Shown here: piece after piece, positions 8,310-17,475 of the stretch
How the letters are laid out: every line of letters begins with the position of its first letter
How positions within the stretch are numbered: position 1 is the first letter of the stretch
Assembly: GCF_021532655.1 (NCBI RefSeq)
Contig: NZ_JAKGAS010000004.1
Coordinates: forward strand, 1-64,000
Direction: 5' to 3'
From: Paraglaciecola algarum
GTDB lineage: Bacteria; Pseudomonadota; Gammaproteobacteria; Enterobacterales; Alteromonadaceae
Length of the DNA: 64,000 nt
Program-made: the position numbers and the translations under genes
The notes under the pieces: model-generated
The model's input: only the letters and a program-made list of their open reading frames with translations
What the model was told of the DNA's origin: nothing
Database searches by the model: none

Positions 8310-9547
8310 TGAAGACGTCTTTCAAAATATTAAATGGTGGATATAACCAGTCTAATCAACAATTTGTCAAAGGTGTTAAAAATACTCTGACATCTTTAGA
8401 TGGTGAAAATTATATCGATATGACTATGGGCGCTGGTTCACTTATTTTTGGCCACGCTGATGAAGATATTGTTAAAGCAATTGAGCAGCAAGCTAAATGC
8501 TCGCCTATATATTTACAAAATAACCCAGTTATCCAAGCCCTAGGTCAAAAGGTTAGCGAATTTTTACCAGACAATTTAAGTAATTATATCTTTTGTAATA
8601 CGGGTAGTGAAGCAACCCAAAGGGCCATCAGGTTAGCCAGAGCCGCAACTGGAAAAATGCATATCGCATCTTTTCAAGGTGGCTGGCACGGAATGAATGA
8701 GTGGACATTGTTAGATGATGGTGGACGATTTGGTGAAACTAAAATTAGGAGCTACGCTGGTATCCCAGACTCTGCGTTAGAATACTCATTACTTTTGCCT
8801 TATAACGATGAAAGCATTTGGCCTACACTTAAAGAAAATGCCGACAAACTTGCGGCTATTATCATAGAGCCGATCCAAGGGTCTAACCCTCAACCCGCAA
8901 TTAAAGATTACTTAACTAAATTAGTTAAGCATTGTCGATCATTGGGCATACTGGTTATTTTTGATGAAATAATCACCGGGTTTCGTGTCGCTAAGGGGGG
9001 CGCAAGCCAAGCGTTTAACCTTGAAGCTGATATTGTGACCTATGGTAAAGTTCTCGGTGGAGGCTTACCCATGGGGTTAGTCGCTTGTAATCAGTTTGTT
9101 TATGATAATACGTTTGCAGAACCGACCAAAAGCATACTAACTGGAGGAACTTTTTCTGCCAACCCTTTATCCGCAGCTGCGGGATTGGCGACTTTGAATA
9201 AATTAACAGACGAAGTGTACGCTCGAATATCAGACTTATCTGATTATTTTCGTAATTCGCTTAATCAAACATTCCAAAAACTCGACATTCCGTTTATGGC
9301 CAACGGTTATCAATCTATTAGCCGCATTTACTTTACAAATAAGCCAATTCAAAATAGAAAACAACGAGACGCACTAGAATGCCCAGCACATGTTCAGTCT
9401 AAATTTAGAGAAGAACTATGGAAAGCAGGTATTATCTGGCCAACAAATGGTATCGTTTGTATGCCTGCTACTCAAACTAAAAGTACTCTAGATACAGTGA
9501 TTACTCACGTAATGAATTGTGCTCAAAAGGCGTTAGCTCATAAATGA
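8309..9547 (+). CDS. Class III PLP aminotransferase (glutamate-1-semialdehyde mutase-like)
   Basis: The 412-residue protein shows the class III fold: YIFCNTGSEATQRAIRLARA (PLP phosphate binding), FQGGWHGMN, IIEPIQGS, the cofactor-binding FDEIITGFR, and the PLP-lysine motif YGKVLGGGLPMG. It resembles glutamate-1-semialdehyde aminomutases, but a haem-pathway hemL would not be expected here. It more likely transfers an amino group to an aldehyde or keto intermediate of the decoration pathway. It overlaps the preceding methyltransferase by one base and the next gene by four. Confidence 0.82.
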   Translation: MKTSFKILNGGYNQSNQQFVKGVKNTLTSLDGENYIDMTMGAGSLIFGHADEDIVKAIEQQAKCSPIYLQNNPVIQALGQKVSEFLPDNLSNYIFCNTGSEATQRAIRLARAATGKMHIASFQGGWHGMNEWTLLDDGGRFGETKIRSYAGIPDSALEYSLLLPYNDESIWPTLKENADKLAAIIIEPIQGSNPQPAIKDYLTKLVKHCRSLGILVIFDEIITGFRVAKGGASQAFNLEADIVTYGKVLGGGLPMGLVACNQFVYDNTFAEPTKSILTGGTFSANPLSAAAGLATLNKLTDEVYARISDLSDYFRNSLNQTFQKLDIPFMANGYQSISRIYFTNKPIQNRKQRDALECPAHVQSKFREELWKAGIIWPTNGIVCMPATQTKSTLDTVITHVMNCAQKALAHK

Positions 9548-10569
9548 AAAAACTTCATTTCAAAACCCCTTTTTATAATTTCTATTCACCGTTACTTTTC
9601 AAATTAAGAAAGCTGCATTCAGTATTGTTAGCCAAATTATGGGCCCTGCCGCCAGAACAAACCAAACAGTTGATTCTTTACAATTGGGATAGATACCTAG
9701 CGAACAAGTTCTACTCGGAGGTGCCTTATTTCCCTGGTCAAAAAATTAATTTCAATAATATCAAACGTAAAAGTGACACTATTTTTATATTAGGATGTGG
9801 CGCTAGCATTAACGACTTAACAGAAAATGAATGGCAAATCATTAATCAGCACGACAGTATAGGTGTGAATTATTTTTACGCTCATCATTTTTGCCCTAGG
9901 TTTCATATGATTGAATTAGGTCAATCTCCTAAATCAATGGCATGTTTAAATGATCATTTATTAAGTCAAGAATCGCGTAAAAACGAAATGGCCTTTTTGC
10001 AAATGCGCCACCTTCTGCGTAGAGATACAGTTGATTTAGACGATAGTAATAATAACCTTTATCTATATTCGCCATCAGTACCTAAAAGCACATCAGTACC
10101 ATTAATCAGACACATTTTAACAAGATGGTTTAATAAAGCAGGAACACTCATTCATCATGCTTCGAATCTAGATTGTACAGTGCATTTCGCCCATCAGCTT
10201 GGGTATAAGAAAATTTATCTGTTGGGTGTAGATTTGAATAACAATCAATATTTTTGGGATCTAATGCAAGCAAACCGCCAAGCAATTCATGATGTTAAAG
10301 CTGCTACTCAGGACGACTATAGAATTAGTAACTTTAATCCTGACCCTAAAGCTAAGCATGCCACTGCAGATAAAAAACATACAGCAAGCAATAAATCGTT
10401 AACCATAGTCGATTATTTAACAATTATTAATGAGAATATTTTCAGCCCACTAGGCATACACTTTGCAACATGTTCACCTAACTCCTTGTTACGTGAACAT
10501 TTTGACTATGTTGAACTGAGCTCACTAAAAGTGGGCGAAGATTTGGAAAAATTAAACCATGACACCTAA
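9544..10569 (+). CDS. DUF115/GT42-like glycosyltransferase-related protein
   Basis: The 341-residue protein carries an N-terminal basic segment and, from about residue 78, FILGCGASINDLTENEW, the glycine-serine loop shared by Maf-type DUF115 proteins and GT42 sialyltransferases. A later LGYKKIYLLGVDLNNNQYFW matches the LG-I-L-GVD block of the same families, where the aspartate and nearby residues contribute to nucleotide-sugar binding. It could transfer a CMP-activated nonulosonate or another sugar. It is coupled by a four-base overlap to the aminotransferase and overlaps the next kinase gene by 11 bases. The function is inferred from these two motifs only. Confidence 0.6.
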   Translation: MKKLHFKTPFYNFYSPLLFKLRKLHSVLLAKLWALPPEQTKQLILYNWDRYLANKFYSEVPYFPGQKINFNNIKRKSDTIFILGCGASINDLTENEWQIINQHDSIGVNYFYAHHFCPRFHMIELGQSPKSMACLNDHLLSQESRKNEMAFLQMRHLLRRDTVDLDDSNNNLYLYSPSVPKSTSVPLIRHILTRWFNKAGTLIHHASNLDCTVHFAHQLGYKKIYLLGVDLNNNQYFWDLMQANRQAIHDVKAATQDDYRISNFNPDPKAKHATADKKHTASNKSLTIVDYLTIINENIFSPLGIHFATCSPNSLLREHFDYVELSSLKVGEDLEKLNHDT

Positions 10570-11071
10570 AGTACTTTGGATTACAGGCTTGCCAGGCTCA
10601 GGGAAAACTACTACAGCGAAGTTAATTTGCGAGCAACTAAAACACAATGGTAAGCAAGTAATATTATTAGACGGAGATGAAATGCGCAGAGTATTTGGGG
10701 TAGCTGGGGGGTATTCGATAGAGGAGCGTAAACAACTGTCATATCAATATTCTAGGTTGGCTAAAATGATTTCAGATCAAGGGCATAATGTCATTGTTTC
10801 TACAGTTTCGCTTTTCCATGAAATACATGATTGGAATAGAAAAAATATTAATAATTATATTGAGATTTATCTAGATGTAGATATGGAAACGCTAAAAAAA
10901 AGAGATCAAGGGCAATTATATTCAAGTGCTCAAAATGGGACACTAGACAAGGTAGTAGGTATTAATATTGCGGCTGAAACGCCCCAAAATCCAGATATTA
11001 GAATTACCAACGACACACAACTAGATGCAACATCGATAGCCAAAATGATTATCAAGAGCTGCAATTTATAA
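10559..11071 (+). CDS. APS-kinase-like protein, probable cytidine diphosphoramidate kinase (Cj1415 type)
   Basis: The 170-residue P-loop kinase has Walker A GLPGSGKT (residues 10-17) and the APS-kinase-type LLDGDEMRRVFG. There are no sulfate-assimilation genes nearby. It sits instead with homologues of the C. jejuni phosphoramidate genes, in which the CysC-like Cj1415 phosphorylates cytidine diphosphoramidate on the ribose 3'-hydroxyl. The three other enzymes of that pathway follow at 11869-15570. The family is clear from sequence; the assignment to CDP-amidate rather than APS is from context. Confidence 0.75.
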   Translation: MTPKVLWITGLPGSGKTTTAKLICEQLKHNGKQVILLDGDEMRRVFGVAGGYSIEERKQLSYQYSRLAKMISDQGHNVIVSTVSLFHEIHDWNRKNINNYIEIYLDVDMETLKKRDQGQLYSSAQNGTLDKVVGINIAAETPQNPDIRITNDTQLDATSIAKMIIKSCNL

Positions 11072-11087
11072 AAAGAGTATTCAAATT

Positions 11088-11867
11088 ATGACAACAAATA
11101 AAAAAAGCGGCGATTTTACAGGTCTAGCTGATAACTATTCAAAATTTCGTCCTGCGTATTCTCAAAGTGTTTTAGATTGTATTATTTCGTTGCTACCGGC
11201 CCCAATGGCTGAAGTTGACTTTGTTGATGTTGGTGCAGGTACTGGAATTTGGACCAGAATGGTCAGCGAAATGTTGCCAAACTCTACAATTGCAATAGAG
11301 CCCAATGATGACATGCGCAAATTTGGCAAAATGGATTCCGAAAAATTGCCTATACAATGGATGGCAGGCAGTGGTGAAGCAATCGACTTATCTGATAACT
11401 CTGCTGACCTACTTACAATGGCCTCTTCATTTCATTGGGTTGATTTTGAAAAAGGCACTAAGGAGTTTTCCCGAATTCTGCGTCCAAATGGCAGATTCGT
11501 TGCTCTATGGAATCCTCGCCATATCGAAAGAAACCCTATATTGGTAGAAATTGAACAAAAACTATATGAGTTGGTTCCTGAGTTAAAAAGAGTATCCTCA
11601 GGCAGATCCGGATTAACTGAAAATTTAACCGATATGTTAACTAGCAGTCCTTATTTCGATGACGTAGTGTTTCTTTCAGCGGAACATTCGGTTAAACAGT
11701 CTACTGAAGAATATTTAGGTGTATGGTGGTCTGTAAATGACATAAGGGCACAAGCAGGAGAGCAAAGGTTTTCCGAGTTTATGAGTTTTGTGGAGCAAAG
11801 AATTTCTGGCATGGACTATTTGGATGTCACTTATACGACTAGAGCATGGGTCGCCAAACGAATTTAG
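11088..11867 (+). CDS. SAM methyltransferase inside the phosphoramidate cassette
   Basis: The 259-residue class I methyltransferase shows FVDVGAGTGIWTRMV (motif I), IAIEPNDDMRKF (motif II) and ASSFHWVDFEKG, a pattern of the Methyltransf_11/25 group. It lies between the CDP-amidate-kinase-like gene and the glutamine-kinase-like gene. In C. jejuni two methyltransferases (Cj1419, Cj1420) belong to the O-methyl phosphoramidate pathway, so this protein is a candidate for the O-methylation step. Its stop codon is one base before the ATG of the next gene. Direct homology to Cj1419/1420 cannot be judged by eye. Confidence 0.78.
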   Translation: MTTNKKSGDFTGLADNYSKFRPAYSQSVLDCIISLLPAPMAEVDFVDVGAGTGIWTRMVSEMLPNSTIAIEPNDDMRKFGKMDSEKLPIQWMAGSGEAIDLSDNSADLLTMASSFHWVDFEKGTKEFSRILRPNGRFVALWNPRHIERNPILVEIEQKLYELVPELKRVSSGRSGLTENLTDMLTSSPYFDDVVFLSAEHSVKQSTEEYLGVWWSVNDIRAQAGEQRFSEFMSFVEQRISGMDYLDVTYTTRAWVAKRI

Positions 11868-11868
11868 C

Positions 11869-14202
11869 ATGAAAACTTTAAATTTCTCTTCTAAAGCACT
11901 GAACTTAGCGAACTTAGAAACACAATTGCGCAGCGCAAAAATAATGCCGCAGCTGCCAATTACGGCTATAGAATGGGAAAGTGCAGAGCAAAAATTAGCA
12001 AACTTAACCAGGCTCCCCCACTGGATTAACGATACTGTCATAGTCAGAAGTAGTGCCGAAAATGAAGATGGCATTGATAACTCTATGGCGGGGAAGTATC
12101 TATCAATTGCGGATGTAAAAAGTCATTTCGAAATAGAACAAGCTATCTCAAAAGTATTCAATAGTTTTGACCAGTTCCACCCGCACAACGGTGTATTCGT
12201 ACAACCCATGCTTAGTGATGTAGCTATGAGTGGCGTTGCATTTAGTCGAGATCCCAACAGTGCTGGCCATTACTATATAATCAACTACGACGAAGAATCA
12301 GGCCGGCTTGATACTGTTACAGATGGTAGCAGTAACAACTTAAAAACCTATTACCAAAGCAAAGACAAAAACTTAACAAGCCATCCGACTTTTCGCTCTA
12401 TAATCAAGCTCATTGACGAATTAGAACAGACCTTTAACTATGACTCTATAGACATTGAGTTTGCTATTACACGTGAAAACGAACTTATACTTTTACAGGT
12501 TCGTCCATTGGTAAAAAATTCTACAAATAACATTTCTTTGCAAAAACAAAGTGAAGTACTTTCCAATATAGAAAGTACCGTTGCTAGGTTGTCAAATAGC
12601 CATCCTTATTTACTAGGTAAAAAAGGTATATTTGGCATTATGCCTGATTGGAATCCAGCGGAAATGATTGGCGTTCGTCCTCGCCCTCTTTCCTTTTCTT
12701 TGTATAGAGAACTTATTACAGATAACATCTGGGCCTATCAGCGACATAATTATGGATATCGAAATTTACGCAGCTTTCCATTATTAGTTAACTTGAACGG
12801 CTCTCCATACGTAGATGTAAGAGTTAGTTTTAACTCTTTTATTCCAGCTGATCTAGATGAACCGCTAGCAGAAAAGTTAGTTGAAGTTTACTTAGGAAAA
12901 TTACGCGATAATCCTAATTATCATGACAAGGTTGAATTCGAAATTATACATTCTTGTTATACACCAGATATTAGTGAGCGACTGGCCTACCTAAAAGAGT
13001 ATGACTTTTCTGATGCTGATATCGCCAGTATTAAAGCTTCATTAAAAACCATAACAGACAAAATTATTTATTCAAAAAGTGCGCTATGGATAAAAGATCT
13101 TGCAAAAATTGAGAAGCTAAAACACCGTCAAGCAGCCATTAACAACAGTGAATTGAGTGATATTGAAAAAATTTATTGGTTATTAGAAGACTGTAAACGT
13201 TACGGCACCTTGCCATTTGCCGGATTAGCTAGAGCTGGATTTATAGCCATTCAAATTTTAAAATCATTTGTCGGAATGAATTTAATTGATGCCAAAGAAT
13301 ACGACTTAATACTGAGTACAAAAGAAACTGTAAGTTCAGAAATGTCTAAGGACTATAAAGTTTTAGGCAAATCACAGTTTTTAAAAAAATATGGTCATCT
13401 CAGACCTGGTGCATACGACATTTTAACCAAACGTTATGATGAAGCACCCGAGCAATATTTTAACGACATTAAAGAAGATGTGCTTGAAATGACGCATTCA
13501 ACGCTAGCTCAAAATGTATTTAGTATTGAGCAGAGGCTTAAGCAAGACCTCAATAAAATAGGCTATAGTGAAAATATTGACGAACTATTCGACTTTTTGT
13601 GGGGGGCAATTAAAGGCCGAGAATATGGCAAATTTGTATTTACCAAAAGTCTCTCCGATATTTTATCCTTACTGTCTAATTGGGGAGAGAGCCTTGGTAT
13701 AAGTAAAGACGATATGTCTTATGCTGACATACAAGTCGTAAAGCAATTTTACTCATGTAGCGAAGAAAACACTCCGGTATTAAAAAGAAGTATTGAAAAT
13801 GGCAGAACAACTTTTAAAGATTTATGTTGCCTACAGTTACCAGCGTTAATTACGTCCTCAAATCAGGTCAAACAGTTTACACGACCTAAAAGTGAACCCA
13901 ATTACATTACCTTAGGGAGTACATCGGGATCAGTCATTGATATTGAGCAAGATAAATCAAAATTTCAAGGCAACATCTTAATGATCCCCAATGCGGATCC
14001 CGGATTTGACTGGATATTTTTACATAAAATTTCAGGATTTATTACCATGTATGGTGGTGCTAACTCTCATATGGCTATAAGAGCTTGCGAATTAGGAATT
14101 CCAGCCATAGTGGGGGCTGGTGAAGCCCTATATAATACCTGGTCCAACGCAAAACGTTTAAATATCGATTGCGCGAACAAAACAGTGACAGCGTTAAAAT
14201 AA
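11869..14202 (+). CDS. PEP-synthase-like phosphotransferase, probable L-glutamine kinase (Cj1418 type)
   Basis: The 777-residue protein has an N-terminal ATP-grasp domain of the pyruvate phosphate dikinase type (VIVRSSAENEDG near residues 53-64, FSRDPNSAG, and LILLQVRPL near 215). A long alpha-helical middle follows, then a C-terminal swivelling phosphohistidine domain with GGANSHMAIRACELGIP, in which His734 is the expected phosphocarrier. There is no PEP/pyruvate-binding barrel, so it is not a true PEP synthase. This architecture matches Cj1418, which makes L-glutamine phosphate (P-N bond) from ATP and glutamine as the first step of phosphoramidate synthesis. I chose ATG 11869 over a start 27 codons upstream, which would lie inside the methyltransferase gene. 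The end overlaps the amidotransferase start as TAATG. Confidence 0.85.
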   Translation: MKTLNFSSKALNLANLETQLRSAKIMPQLPITAIEWESAEQKLANLTRLPHWINDTVIVRSSAENEDGIDNSMAGKYLSIADVKSHFEIEQAISKVFNSFDQFHPHNGVFVQPMLSDVAMSGVAFSRDPNSAGHYYIINYDEESGRLDTVTDGSSNNLKTYYQSKDKNLTSHPTFRSIIKLIDELEQTFNYDSIDIEFAITRENELILLQVRPLVKNSTNNISLQKQSEVLSNIESTVARLSNSHPYLLGKKGIFGIMPDWNPAEMIGVRPRPLSFSLYRELITDNIWAYQRHNYGYRNLRSFPLLVNLNGSPYVDVRVSFNSFIPADLDEPLAEKLVEVYLGKLRDNPNYHDKVEFEIIHSCYTPDISERLAYLKEYDFSDADIASIKASLKTITDKIIYSKSALWIKDLAKIEKLKHRQAAINNSELSDIEKIYWLLEDCKRYGTLPFAGLARAGFIAIQILKSFVGMNLIDAKEYDLILSTKETVSSEMSKDYKVLGKSQFLKKYGHLRPGAYDILTKRYDEAPEQYFNDIKEDVLEMTHSTLAQNVFSIEQRLKQDLNKIGYSENIDELFDFLWGAIKGREYGKFVFTKSLSDILSLLSNWGESLGISKDDMSYADIQVVKQFYSCSEENTPVLKRSIENGRTTFKDLCCLQLPALITSSNQVKQFTRPKSEPNYITLGSTSGSVIDIEQDKSKFQGNILMIPNADPGFDWIFLHKISGFITMYGGANSHMAIRACELGIPAIVGAGEALYNTWSNAKRLNIDCANKTVTALK

Positions 14203-14843
14203 TGCTCAAGATAGCCGTATCCATGAGAGCCGATACAAACCCGTCTTATGCAGAAATAAGAGATGGGATTGATCAACGCTGGTTATCGTTTTTATTAGCC
14301 TGCAACTTACAACCTATCATAGTGCCAAATAACCTTACACTTATAAAAATGATATGTGCTGAAGTTAATTTTGATGGCCTGTTGTTAACAGGTGGAAACA
14401 ACGTTGCGAGCGATGGTTTATTAGATAAAAATAGAGATGAGTGTGAAAATATACTCTTGCAGCATGCGTTAGATAAAGATTTACCCGTACTTGGCGTATG
14501 CAGAGGCATGCAATTTATTTCCCATTATTTTGGTTCTGCCTTACGAGCCTGTGAAGGACATGTGACAGAATCGTTGAAAATAGTACACAAATCTGAAAGT
14601 AGGCTGAGCAAAACAATTAAACACCTATCTAAAGTTAATTCTTATCACAATTTTCAAGTGTCAGCCCCCCCAAAAAATTTTGAGGTATTAGTTACGAGTG
14701 AAGACTCTGTAATTAAATGCATTGAACACAACTCAGCCCCAATAATGGGAATAATGTGGCACCCAGAACGTGACAAGCCATTTGTTAAAGAAAATATTCA
14801 ATTATTTCAACAACTCTTTCAAAGGATGAATACCATTGCATAA
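14202..14843 (+). CDS. Class I glutamine amidotransferase-like hydrolase, probable gamma-glutamyl-CDP-amidate hydrolase (Cj1417 type)
   Basis: The 213-residue protein has the class I GATase catalytic set: GVCRGMQF with the nucleophilic Cys, and WHPER with the His-Glu pair. LLTGGNNVASD lies near residue 65. It resembles gamma-glutamyl-GABA hydrolases (PuuD family). In C. jejuni, Cj1417 removes glutamate from gamma-glutamyl-CDP-amidate to release cytidine diphosphoramidate. Position between glutamine kinase and cytidylyltransferase genes supports the same role. The ATG at 14202 overlaps the preceding stop and fits the family's short N-terminus (MLKIAVSMR) better than the start 11 codons earlier. 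Confidence 0.82.
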   Translation: MLKIAVSMRADTNPSYAEIRDGIDQRWLSFLLACNLQPIIVPNNLTLIKMICAEVNFDGLLLTGGNNVASDGLLDKNRDECENILLQHALDKDLPVLGVCRGMQFISHYFGSALRACEGHVTESLKIVHKSESRLSKTIKHLSKVNSYHNFQVSAPPKNFEVLVTSEDSVIKCIEHNSAPIMGIMWHPERDKPFVKENIQLFQQLFQRMNTIA

Positions 14844-15570
14844 AGGTTTAATACTTGCCGCCGGTCGCGGAAGCAGAATGGGTGCTCTAACTGATGATAC
14901 ACCAAAATGTTTTACAACTATTGACAACAAATGCTTAGTAGAATGGCAGCTAGAGGCATTGAATACTTCTGATATTGATGAGATTGGGATTATTACTGGT
15001 TATAAAAAAGAGTGTTTTAAATACCCTAATCATTATTTTCACAATCAAAGCTGGGCTTCAAGTAATATGGTCAGATCTCTTACCAAAGCTCATACTTGGT
15101 TGGAGAAATACGATTGCATTATCAGTTACTCAGATATCATTTACCCAAAAGAAGTCGTTGATTTGTTAACTTCAGAACGCTCAGATTTGGTTATTTCCTA
15201 CGACCCGAATTGGTTAAAGCTTTGGCAACAAAGATTTGATGATCCACTTTCAGACGCTGAAACATTTCTACAAATTAACAATCGACTAATAGAAATAGGG
15301 GCAACTACTAACGATATTAACAATATACAAGGCCAGTTTATGGGCTTAATAAAAACGACTCCTGAAGGATGGAAAAAAATAGCAAAACATATCTCAAGTT
15401 ATACAGAAGACGAGGTTAACAAGTTGGATATGACTGGTTTATTGAAGCGTTTAATTTCGGCTGGAATTGAAGTAAGAACGGTTGCCATTTCGTCGTGGTG
15501 GTTTGAAGTAGACTCACCTTCGGACAAAATAGTAGCAGAGCAATTTTTTTCAGAAATTAGTCAACAATGA
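14836..15570 (+). CDS. NTP-transferase, probable CTP:phosphoglutamine cytidylyltransferase (Cj1416 type)
   Basis: The 244-residue protein starts with the nucleotidyltransferase signature LILAAGRGSRMGALTDDTPK and has the later acidic metal-binding residues (SYSDIIY and EVDSPSD). The family includes LicC-type and sugar cytidylyltransferases. In the C. jejuni pathway Cj1416 couples CTP to L-glutamine phosphate to give gamma-glutamyl-CDP-amidate. With the kinase and hydrolase immediately upstream, that is the best reading here. The start is TTG at 14836 with a strong AAAGGA RBS; an in-frame stop upstream rules out an earlier start. It overlaps its neighbours by 8 and 4 bases. Confidence 0.82.
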   Translation: MHKGLILAAGRGSRMGALTDDTPKCFTTIDNKCLVEWQLEALNTSDIDEIGIITGYKKECFKYPNHYFHNQSWASSNMVRSLTKAHTWLEKYDCIISYSDIIYPKEVVDLLTSERSDLVISYDPNWLKLWQQRFDDPLSDAETFLQINNRLIEIGATTNDINNIQGQFMGLIKTTPEGWKKIAKHISSYTEDEVNKLDMTGLLKRLISAGIEVRTVAISSWWFEVDSPSDKIVAEQFFSEISQQ

Positions 15571-17426
15571 AAAAACTTTTACTTTATTTTGAACAAGCCT
15601 ACCTGCAAGACTATTTCATAACTGTTGCGAATCATTTACATCAAGAATTTCCCAACTTAGTTTCCCTTGGGAGTCCGAAAGAGTTACCCGAGTTTCCTTA
15701 TAAAACCATCTTAATTACCAAAGAAAAACTACACAGTTGTCAACATGATTATGTATGGACTACCGCTGATTTATTGGATTACGTAAATAACCAAGCGTTC
15801 AAACTAGCCACATTTCACCATGCTGGGTATGGTGAGAGTGTATTTATCCCTAACTCAAATACCTTACGTCAAGCCGACTTGATCATGTGTGCAACGTATC
15901 AGCCTACGGTGAAAGTTAAAGCAGACGCTTTTCAAAACTTAATTCAAATCGATAACAGTAAAAAACTACTCATTGGTGCAATAGGTTACCCTAAATTCGA
16001 CAGATGTTGGCATGCCTGTAAACAGCAGCAAATTAAAGACACAATAATTGTCTGCTTAACTGATGTTGACGACATTCACTACCATGTGTTCGAGCAACTA
16101 GATATATGTTTATCTACCCTGCTACAACAAACAAAAGACAATATTGTTTTACGGCCTTTTCCAAGAGACTTAAATAAAACTTCGTTCAAAGAGTTAATTA
16201 ATAAATTTTCTAGCAATGAGCGATTTAGAGTTAGTCAAGGTTCTTATATCAGCACCTTTGCCACATCCAAGTACATGGTGTTTTTTGGGCGAAAAGACGC
16301 AACAACAGCCTATACATATGCTTACTCTACTGAAAAACCGGTACTATTTATTGAGCCACATATTTCTGCCAGAATTAATAAACGGGATATAGGTTATTCG
16401 ATTCAGAATTCTTCTTTTTTAACACTTGGAATTGAGGCAATAAACCAAGACCCTGCTACAAATAGAATATTAAACTCTCGCCAGTCAAGTATTGATTTTG
16501 TTGGCCATAGTCTTGATAGAATAAAACAAGTAATAGGCTATTACTGCTTTAGCCAAACATCAATGAATAAAGATGTTTATGAGTACACATTAAATCCAAA
16601 TACCTTCAATTTACCAAAAGCTCTGAATAGCCTACTAGAGTTGGTAGATCATGTTGCTAACACTGCCAAGCAGCACGGAAACTCTTATATCATTACTGAT
16701 TATCTGAATTACTATTTAAAAAAGCTTCCTAAAAGTCTACTGCATGGTAAAGAAGAGCGACTAATTCTTTTTGTCATACGCGCAGAAGACCATATACAAC
16801 CCAGCTCATTCTTCAGTGTTACATCGTTAATGTTATTAACTGCAGAAAAAAATGCAGTCGTTATACCTGCAAAGCAGGTGTCCGAGTTAACTCGTATTAC
16901 AAAAAAGAAATATAATGAAATAGATTCACCATCCGAATTATTTAGACGAAAAGCGCTAGACCTGCTCGTACAATTAGGTGAAAGAGAAGTAAGCCAAAAA
17001 ATAGCAAAAGAGTTGATGACTAGTATTGATAATAGAGTATTTATATCTTTGATCAATTGGACGCGAAAATTCAACTCTGATTATACGACTGAAATTGTGC
17101 TTAATTACTTAGCTATATGTAAATATTGGCAGCTTGATCTATTAACTGAAATAGTGAGTAAACAGTCTTATAGCTTTTTTGGGGACGGAGATTCAACCAG
17201 AAACTTAATTACATACATTCAATTTCATAATCTGCCATTACCAGACAAAATTTATACTTCTACGCCTAAAAACGACTTTTTAGACCAAATACAAATTTCG
17301 GATATAAAAGAGTTTCAAAATGAAGAATCAATTCTAATTGTGTCGCCAACTGCTTATGACGTGATCCATAATCGACTGTTAGATTTGGGCATTAACAAAA
17401 ACAAATTAATTAAAATAGTAAATTGA
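15567..17426 (+). CDS. Large uncharacterised transferase-like protein, candidate phosphoramidate transferase
   Basis: The 619-residue protein is not recognised with certainty. The N-terminal half reads like a GT-B/CDP-glycerol phosphotransferase fold (segments IGAIGYPKFDRC, VLRPFPRDLN, STFATSKYMVFFG, EKPVLFIEPH). The C-terminus ends in a small Rossmann-like segment (ILIVSPTAYDVIHNRLLDLG) like accessory domains in other proteins of this island. In C. jejuni the phosphoramidate transferases (Cj1421, Cj1422) are of similar size and adjacent to the biosynthetic genes. A four-base overlap with the cytidylyltransferase makes this the best local candidate for moving the phosphoramidate to a sugar. 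That role is inference from position and size. Confidence 0.5.
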   Translation: MKKLLLYFEQAYLQDYFITVANHLHQEFPNLVSLGSPKELPEFPYKTILITKEKLHSCQHDYVWTTADLLDYVNNQAFKLATFHHAGYGESVFIPNSNTLRQADLIMCATYQPTVKVKADAFQNLIQIDNSKKLLIGAIGYPKFDRCWHACKQQQIKDTIIVCLTDVDDIHYHVFEQLDICLSTLLQQTKDNIVLRPFPRDLNKTSFKELINKFSSNERFRVSQGSYISTFATSKYMVFFGRKDATTAYTYAYSTEKPVLFIEPHISARINKRDIGYSIQNSSFLTLGIEAINQDPATNRILNSRQSSIDFVGHSLDRIKQVIGYYCFSQTSMNKDVYEYTLNPNTFNLPKALNSLLELVDHVANTAKQHGNSYIITDYLNYYLKKLPKSLLHGKEERLILFVIRAEDHIQPSSFFSVTSLMLLTAEKNAVVIPAKQVSELTRITKKKYNEIDSPSELFRRKALDLLVQLGEREVSQKIAKELMTSIDNRVFISLINWTRKFNSDYTTEIVLNYLAICKYWQLDLLTEIVSKQSYSFFGDGDSTRNLITYIQFHNLPLPDKIYTSTPKNDFLDQIQISDIKEFQNEESILIVSPTAYDVIHNRLLDLGINKNKLIKIVN

Positions 17427-17475
17427 ACGATAAGTAATAGTGATATTTATAAACATAATCCAAAAGTGAGTTCTA

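Noticed and set aside
8309-9547. Reading the class III aminotransferase as hemL of tetrapyrrole synthesis.
   Set aside because: No haem-pathway context, and translational overlap with glycan genes on both sides; sequence similarity alone cannot assign hemL.
10559-11071. Reading the P-loop kinase as CysC of sulfate assimilation.
   Set aside because: No cysD/N/H neighbours, and the three following enzymes form the known phosphoramidate set.
11869-14202. Reading the ATP-grasp/phosphohistidine protein as PEP synthase or pyruvate phosphate dikinase.
   Set aside because: The C-terminal PEP/pyruvate-binding barrel is absent; the protein ends right after the phosphohistidine domain.
17409-17436. 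TAATTAAA, 11 bases, AACGATAA before the methyltransferase at 17476, as a sigma-28 site.
   Set aside because: The -35 box matches poorly and it overlaps the end of the upstream gene in AT-rich sequence.
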